A program made the position numbers and the translations under genes. 64,000 bases of DNA from Flammulina velutipes (Eukaryota; Basidiomycota; Agaricomycetes; Agaricales; Physalacriaceae): the NCBI GenBank assembly GCA_011800155.1, contig CM022368.1, positions 1,736,001-1,800,000 on the forward strand. Reading direction: 5' to 3'. This document shows, one piece after another, positions 58,010 to 64,000 of this stretch (within the stretch, counting starts at the first letter, position 1; the number at the start of each line of letters is the position of its first letter). A model generated the notes under the pieces. That model worked only from the letters and a program-made list of their open reading frames with translations, did no database searches and was not told the origin of the DNA.

Positions 58010-59836
58010 ATGCTCCCTGTTATGACTTCCCGACGTTACATCTCCGTCGTGCTCGTAGTGGTTGTGAGTTGAATATATCTCTCTTGGTAGCATCGGACTC
58101 ACGGATACTCATTCCGAACAGGTCAGCATGCACTTCATCCTGTCTGTCTTTTCCGAGGGCTACGGCCAAGCTTCAGCTATTTCAAACCTTCTTCGAACAT
58201 CCTCCCAGCAAGACGAGTTCCAGGTTCCATCGTCACTAGGTCTGGCCAACGCACATTCTTCCTCGCCCTCCAACGGTCTCCATTCATTCAACTCTACTTC
58301 GGGGTATAAGCCACATCATAGGGCCAACGCTACATTTGTTCTCTTATGTCGAAATAGCGACATCAACGGTGTCGTGTCCAGCATGCAATCTACAGAAGAT
58401 CGCTTCAACAAACAATACAATTACCCATGGGTCCTCCTCAACGATGAACCTTTCACTGATGACTTCAAGAAGTACGGATCGTTTCTACCTCTACCATCGC
58501 CGTTCTAATCTATCATTAGACGCGTCAGTGTAATCACCCGAGCTCCCATCTCATTCGGCCTCATACCAAGTGAGCACTGGGTTCAGCCGGATTGGATAGA
58601 CGAGAACCTTGCTCGTCAAGGTCGAGAGAAGATGACAGCCCAACGTATCATCTATGGAGGTGTGTGGCATTTGTTTCTCGCACCATGTCATCGCTTATCA
58701 ATTATCTTCCCCACGCAGGCAGTGTATCGTAAGTCTCCATCCTCGGCGTGTCTGCCTGTCATCTGAATCTGTTCCAAGATATCGAAACATGTGCCGCTTC
58801 AACTCAGGCGTAAGTACTCGCCAAGACGTCCGCACTGACAGTGGAGTTGATCTCTCGTTGCTAGTTCTTTTTCCATCACGAGCTCCTGCAACCATATCGC
58901 TATTATTGGAGGTATGCGCAGTTTTGTTATCGCAAGGATTCCCGCTCATCGCCTTCCCTTCACTTTAATTTTAGAGTCGAGTGAGTCTGACGCTGCTTCG
59001 CTTGCGCCATTTTGTTCTGAAGGCGATTCATAGACCCGATATCAAATTCTTTTGTGACATCCAGTATGATCCATTCGTCTATATGCAGGAGCATGACAAG
59101 ATCTACAGTCTGTAAATAACTTGCGCAGCTACCTAAGCTGACCTCTTCTCAGGTTTCACTATCTCACTTTACGAATGGCAACCCACCATACCAACCTTAT
59201 GGAAAACGGTGAAAGGTACGAGGATGAAGCCCCAGCACAGTGACATCCACTCATCCCAAGCTTATAGAATTTATTGCACTCCATCCGGACTATGTGGACT
59301 CTCAGAACGCCATGGACTTCTTGTCCAACGATGGCGGAGAAACCTACAATCTATGCCACTGTAAGTTACACCAATCATAGAGGCACTACAGGTCTCAACC
59401 CAGCCCACAGTTTGGAGTAATTTCGAGATAGCGGACATGGACTTTTGGAGATCGGAAAAGTATCAAGCGTTCTTCGACTTTTTGGAAAGCAAAGGAGGTT
59501 TCTACTACGAGGTGAGTACCCTGAGATTCAAGGAGATTCGGACGATGTATCCTGACACTGCTGTAGCGTTGGGGAGATGCACCTGTGCATAGCATTGCTG
59601 CGGCGTTATTCGCAAGAAAAGATCAAATACACTTCTTCCGCGACGTAGGCTATCGACACGAGCACTTCCAGCACTGTCCACAAGGGGACCAGTGGGCAGA
59701 AGGGCGCTGTTCGTGCGATCCTAATGATAGCTTTGGTTCGTTGTTGCGATCTACACTCTTGACGTGGACTGACGCTTTCCTCTCAGACTATGTACCCAAC
59801 TCTTGTGTTAGGAAGTTCGAGGCACTTTTCGTATGA
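58010..59836 (+). CDS. GT15 alpha-1,2-mannosyltransferase, first copy
   Basis: Golgi type II membrane enzyme of the Kre2/Mnt1/Ktr family; it transfers mannose from GDP-mannose onto O- and N-linked glycans. The start at 58010 opens a single signal-anchor helix (YISVVLVVVVSMHFILSVF). Conserved blocks include ATFVLLCRNSDINGVVSSMQ, EDRFNKQYNYPWVLLNDEPF, YRNMCRFNSGFFFHHELL, YYWRVEPDIKFFCDIQYDPF (EPD metal-binding/catalytic region), LYEWQPTIPTLWKTV, FWSNFEIADMDFWRSEKY and [20 protein letters not shown]. The VE of EPD lies on a 6-nt microexon (58975-58980). Stop at 59836. An intron-rich, complete gene and paralogue of the next. Confidence 0.9.
58975..58980 (+). other. 6-nt microexon of the first GT15 gene
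   Basis: AGTCGA lies between an acceptor (TTTTAG) and a donor (GTGAGT). It completes Arg, gives Val and starts Glu of RVEPDI. Introns of about 63 and 53 nt flank it. Without it the family-invariant VE would be missing. Confidence 0.8.
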
Positions 59837-60069
59837 CGGCTGGGCCGCCAACCGTACTCATTTTCGCTTGTATTGACCCGCTTTCTGATAAAATAGATAA
59901 TGTACAGTAGCATTAATTGTATACGAGCTGGAGGTGCGGGTCTGCGGGCACATAATTCCGCAGTCCCGCGGAACCTTGACAACAGAGGAGTGTGGGAAAC
60001 CCTAACCTGAAAGAATACTTCGAAGATCAAGAACATTTACGATCAACTTGAGCTCTCCCAATTGCCACC

Positions 60070-61942
60070 ATGATGACACCATGGCGCTATGTGTTCCTCG
60101 TGCTGGGGATCATGGTATGTCTCGACAGTGCTCTAATGGTTTATGTTTTTCAAGTCTTGGCAGATAAGCATGCATTACATACTCAGCGTCGCACACGAAG
60201 GCTACGGGCGCGCAACAGCCTTGTCCAATATTAAAAGCCAGTTCATTGGACCAAAGCCACCATACGAGACCCCCGTACCCGATGAATACTACGTTCCCGA
60301 CGCAAAACCCTCACCCCAAGGTCGCAAAGCGTCCGCAGCCATTGTTATGCTAGGTGTGTCCCGACATCATCTCCACGTACACACGGACTGAAAAGGCATT
60401 GTCCATCAGCACGGAACAGCGACCTCAACGGGATTGTCAGCAGCATGAAACAGATGGAGGACCGCTTCAACAAGAAATTCCAATATCCATACGTCTTCCT
60501 GAATGAGCAGGCGTTTTCGGCAGACTTCAAGAGGTGTGTGCCATCGTTCTGTTCGCTGGTTGTTTGACTCAGCTGTGACTTCTTCAGGCGTATCACCGAG
60601 CTTACCGACGCGAAAGTCGAATTTGGGTTGATTCCACACGACGACTGGTACCAGCCGGCCTGGATAGACGAGGAAAAGGCCAAGGCTTCCCGAGAGGACA
60701 TGGTTAAGAACAGTGTGATCTATGGAGGTGCGTCATCCATATCCTGCTTTCATTTCCAATACTCATTCCATGCACAGGCAGCGTTCCGTATGTTTATATC
60801 TATCATATTGTCTACGCAAAACTAACACCCAGTTTAGCTATCGGAATATGTGCCGCTTCAATTCTGGCGTATGTCTACTGGCTGCGGAATCGTTCAGTAT
60901 CACTGATCTACCTACAGTTCTTCTACAGGCATGAGCTGCTGAAGCAATACAAGTACTACTGGAGGTAAGATGAACGATAACAAAGATGGCTGCCGCTGAC
61001 AATGTCTAACAGAGTGGAGTGCGAGCTTTTTCTTACTGTGGATGTGCAGTCCCTCACGATACAACCTCTAGGCCGGATATCAAGTTCTTCTGCGACCTCG
61101 ACTATGATCCATTCCTGATCATGCAAGACCAAGAGAAGGTTTATGGTGCGTGGCCTGAACGTGTCTTCCGTGCCGACTTTTGACCGACCTTTCGCAGGCT
61201 TCACTGTATCTCTGTATGAATACGAAAGGACTATCCCAACCCTCTGGGACACCGTGAGAGGTACGTTAGCCTACGTAGGGATTAGGCGCCGTCTGATTTC
61301 ACTCTCGCAGAATTTATGGAGGAGAACCCCGGGCTTGTGGTGAACGATAATGCTATGGAGTTCATATCGGACGATGGAGGGCGCACGTACAACCGATGCC
61401 ATTGTGAGTTTGTCTTGGTCGACTGTTGTCAAATCGAGACTTACTAGCGCGGATTCAGTCTGGAGCAACTTTGAAATCGGTGACCTTGATCTCTGGAGAG
61501 GAGAGGCATACTCCAAGTTCTTTGATTATCTGGATTCGAAAGGTGGGTTCTACTACGAGGTGGGTGGTTTGACGCTGTAGTCAATGATGTGGTTCTTACG
61601 CCCTTCGTCTGTAGCGTTGGGGTGACGCACCTGTGCATAGTATCGGAGCAGCGCTCTTCGCTAGGAAGGACCAAATAGTGCGGCAGACTTTCTTTTGCTA
61701 CTCTGACAAAGTTTTGACGACTCCTTAGCATTTCTTCAACGACATCGGCTACCGACATGAGCCTTTCCAGCACTGCCCTCAAGGTGACGCCCATAAGAAA
61801 GGGAAGTGCTGGTGTGATGCGTCACAAAACTTTGGTGCGTTCCATCCGTGTACATCTTTCCCGTATGCTTCTCTGACGCGTTCCTCTGACAGACTACGAG
61901 GGCTACTCTTGCCTCAACAGATACAACAAGCTATTCTCGTAA
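60070..61942 (+). CDS. GT15 alpha-1,2-mannosyltransferase, second copy
   Basis: Tandem paralogue of the preceding gene, with the same role in Golgi mannosylation. The start at 60070 (MMTPWRYVFLVLGIM) begins the anchor helix, continued as ISMHYILSVAHEGYGRATAL after an intron. Conserved blocks include NSDLNGIVSSMKQMEDRFNK, KFQYPYVFLNEQAFSADFK, YRNMCRFNSGFFYRHELL, YYWRVEPDIKFFCDLDYDPF, LYEYERTIPTLWDTVREF, CHFWSNFEIGDLDLWRGEAY and [20 protein letters not shown]. It has the same intron layout as copy one, including a 6-nt microexon at 61013-61018. Stop at 61942, 130 bp from the convergent OST3 stop. Confidence 0.9.
61013..61018 (+). other. 6-nt microexon of the second GT15 gene
   Basis: AGTGGA between acceptor TCTAACAG and donor GTGCGA, at exactly the same place and phase as in the first copy, again encoding the VE of RVEPDI. 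The upstream intron is about 48 nt and the downstream intron about 53 nt. Confidence 0.8.
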
Positions 61943-62072
61943 GTATGTTGTTAGAGAGAGACTGTACTACATATATTCCAATGCCTATTTTCTCGTACGT
62001 CTGGGGCCTGGTCCGTTGGGATTTTTGTGTTGTATTTAATGATATTGTCAAAGCGCTGCGGTACGGTACGTC

Positions 62073-63259
62073 TTAAAGGAAGAGTCGGAAAGGATATCCT
62101 GAGAAGCGTTAGATTTTGGATGAAGGTCAACTGATGATTCCACCGACCTCTGTTCTTGATTTTGAAGATGGAGACCAGTACCGAATACACAATGAGTATG
62201 ACAAACATCCAGAGGTATATCTGTACACGTTGACGACCAGGAGAGCTTTGGTAGGGGACGACCGCAGTCAGCATGAGGAAAGCAAATGCCAATGTACCGT
62301 CTACACAAATTCAGGAAATGAAGTTCGTAAAGTGCAAGCGGAAATACGCACATATCATTGAAATGACTTGGACCTCCTGGCCGAACTGGTTCTGGTAGCC
62401 CGCTGCAATTAGCTGTCCATTCGCGCCGGTGAATGGAACATTGCGAATTTGGGTGAACATATAACCAGAGGTCATGATGAGGGAGGTGAGGACAGTGCCT
62501 GCAGCCCATGTCCACTTGTTTTGGATGATGGGGGAGATGAATCGGAGCAGGGAGAGGAAGCCAGCAAATCCAGCCGCGTAGGTCGCCCAGCGTCCCCAGT
62601 CGAAGGGCTCGGTGTAGGGGATCGGGATGGGTGTATGGCTGGATAGTTGTGCGGCAAGCGGGCCGGCTTCAAACCCACTGAGAAGGCGCGTTAGCATACG
62701 ATTCGCAACGACATGGATACGTCTTACTGTGTAAAGTCGTATTTAACGGGTCCGTATTTGCCATTGGAAGGCGCGCGGGGTCCTTCAGTTGCGGTATAGA
62801 TGTAGACGAGAGGTGCAGAGGTCAAGCCCAGCTGCGGACGTGGTCGATACGTGTTCCATGACGTGCAAATGTAGTTGACATACCTGCTGGAAGATGGTCT
62901 GACCTTCGTCAAAATCTAGCGTTGCAAAGAAGTGGGAATCGCGCTCCTCCTTGGGCGCATTCGTCCATGCTTTGGCGACTTGTTTCCAGGATGGGTCGAA
63001 CTCTCTGGTCACAGTGAATGGATGTACGTGTGTTTGAACGGCCAGATACTGACCTGCACGGTTCACACCGTCTGCGCTTATCGAGAGCTGTGAATTGGAT
63101 GGACGCAGACCAGTTGCGGTTTTGGGCAGTCAATAGCTCGAACGAGTGCGCGTTAAGACGGATGAGGCCGCTGCCCGCTGCTGCGAGATCTGCAAGCTCC
63201 CTTTGTGGGTCTTTTGCAAAGGCCAAGGGCGCGAGTAGAAGGAGGGATAGCCAGCGCAT
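62073..63259 (-). CDS. OST3: oligosaccharyltransferase subunit Ost3/Ost6
   Basis: Thioredoxin-fold subunit of the ER oligosaccharyltransferase, which holds nascent chains by transient disulfides to help N-glycosylation. The start at 63259 (MRWLSLLLLAPLAFAKDP) is a signal peptide. The lumenal domain carries CEPC (redox CxxC), then EFDPSWKQVAKAWTNAPKEE and FFATLDFDEGQTIFQQ. Four membrane segments follow, for example WATYAAGFAGFLSLLRFISP, WAAGTVLTSLIMTSGYMF, LAFAFLMLTAVVPY and IYLWMFVILIVYSVLVSIF. The last exon gives GYPFRLFL with stop at 62073. It is convergent with the GT15 pair and divergent from PIK1 across 80 bp. Confidence 0.9.
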
Positions 63260-63339
63260 AGGAAACGAAGGGAAAGGTGGGAGTCAAGTACAAGGCAAAG
63301 CAACGTGTACTGCTGATCGCCGGTTGGTTCTTCCCTTCA
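63260..63339. promoter_or_regulatory. 80-bp divergent spacer between OST3 and PIK1
   Basis: Only 80 bp lie between the two start codons as chosen here, so the promoters must overlap, or one true start is further in. No TATA box is visible. Confidence 0.4.
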
Positions 63340-64000
63340 ATGTCCCATTCTCTTCTGTTGCGTCTATTTCAAAGCTTTTTCTCGGTTCATGTCGCCCTTC
63401 AATACCTTAGACTCTACTCGGACAATATTGGCATAACCTACTATATTACCCGCCGTCTGCGCCAGCTAGACACGGAGGAACTCGCAGATGTCTGGGGCTT
63501 CATCTGGTATTCATTCCCTTCTCAGTCCACCGAATATCGCTCAGTGCCTCCAGCCATCTGCTCGTTACGCGGCCTTCAAAGTCGCGCGCGCTAGAGTGTT
63601 TCGTGATAGACATTTGCACAAGGTCAACTCATATTGCAATGATTGTACGTTTCAATAACTCTTTCCTAGCTTCTAACCGTTGACGCGCTCCAGACCTTGT
63701 GGTTCATGCAGGCCAGTCTCCGCGACATGTCCAGCGTTCCCCACGACTCGCCGTCCTTCATGATGTGCCAACGCATTCTCCTCCGATGTCACGAAATCAT
63801 CTTCGGAGATCTCCCTCCTCAAGTCACTGGTCCATACTCCTCCATTAGTCTCCCATTCCAGTCCAGATTCTCTCGGAAGAAGATCAAGCACAACGCGGAG
63901 CCTGTTCTAGTCGGAATCGGCATCATTCTCGCTAGCGTACCCGCCCTTCCCCACCTCACCGAAATTATGGGCCAAGTAGCCGTTGAACAAGGCAGAGTCG
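63340..64000 (+). CDS. PIK1: phosphatidylinositol 4-kinase Pik1, 5' part (runs off the right edge)
   Basis: N-terminal part of the Golgi/nuclear PI 4-kinase (PI4K-beta type). The start at 63340 (MSHSLLLRLFQSFFSVHVAL) leads into YLRLYSDNIGITYYITRRLR and QLDTEELADVWGF, the helical lipid-kinase-unique region. Two introns (about 63508-63546 and 63642-63695) join TRPSKSRALECFVIDIC and THIAMITLWFMQASLRDMSS, then CHEIIFGDLPPQVTGPYSSI and EPVLVGIGIILASVPALPHL. The kinase domain lies beyond position 64000. Confidence 0.85.

Noticed and set aside
1..64000. CRISPR arrays, rRNA operons, prophage or bacterial operons
   Set aside because: No regular spacer-repeat structures or rRNA sequence seen; all genes are eukaryotic with spliceosomal introns.

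Overview
The window comes from a filamentous basidiomycete, most likely an Agaricomycete. Genes are dense and broken by many short (about 45-70 nt) GT-AG introns. The gene set is eukaryotic and fungal: alpha-1,3-glucan synthase, Ste11 MAPKKK, fungal kinesin-1 and kinesin-5, GT15 mannosyltransferases and a coiled-coil F-box family common in mushrooms. Exon joins were made by eye from reading-frame phase and protein-family logic, so splice sites may be off by a base or two.

Layout. 1-778 (-): 5' end of an alpha-1,3-glucan synthase. 1516-5312 (+): STE11-type MAPKKK (SAM, Ras-association, kinase). 5516-5884 (+): an unrecognised small gene. 5935-8146 (-): TRM1 tRNA methyltransferase. 8270-14402: a complete DNA transposon of about 6.1 kb with terminal inverted repeats and a perfect 8-bp target duplication. 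It carries one gene that fuses a Ulp1-type cysteine protease to a zinc-finger transposase. 14439-18510 (+): Uls1/Rad5-type SNF2-RING translocase. 18776-21913 (-): ferric reductase/NADPH oxidase family protein. 22439-22861 (-): ATX1 copper chaperone. 23349-25841 (-): LAT/Mup1-type amino-acid permease. 25971-26689 (+): SDHC. 26851-27916 (+): Htd2-type dehydratase. 28078-28734 (+): histone H2B. 28932-30188 (-): PRCC-like protein. 30345-33900 (+): two damaged tandem F-box genes. 34102-36463 (-): DUF2828/vWA protein. 36614-40326 (-): kinesin-5. 40508-40952 (+): ELF1. 41216-45024 (+): kinesin-1. 45969-49046 (+): Pumilio protein. 49475-54837 (+): SEC16. 55053-55148 (-): intron-containing tRNA. 55215-56109 (-): soluble ABC ATPase. 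56240-57499 (-): TOM40. 58010-61942 (+): tandem GT15 mannosyltransferases. 62073-63259 (-): OST3/OST6 subunit. 63340-64000 (+): 5' end of PIK1 PI4-kinase.

Most of the window is ordinary housekeeping sequence. Three things stand out. First, the transposon at 8270-14402: its nine exons keep phase over 1,719 codons, its subterminal GGGCAAAA boxes are regularly spaced, and it sits in the short divergent spacer between TRM1 and ULS1. Second, microexons: a 6-nt exon carrying part of the catalytic EPD motif in both GT15 genes, an 11-nt exon in kinesin-1 and a 16-nt exon in ULS1. Third, a decayed F-box tandem pair. Loose functional neighbourhoods are glycosylation (two GT15 genes plus OST3), metal handling (ferric reductase plus ATX1) and motors (two kinesins around ELF1).
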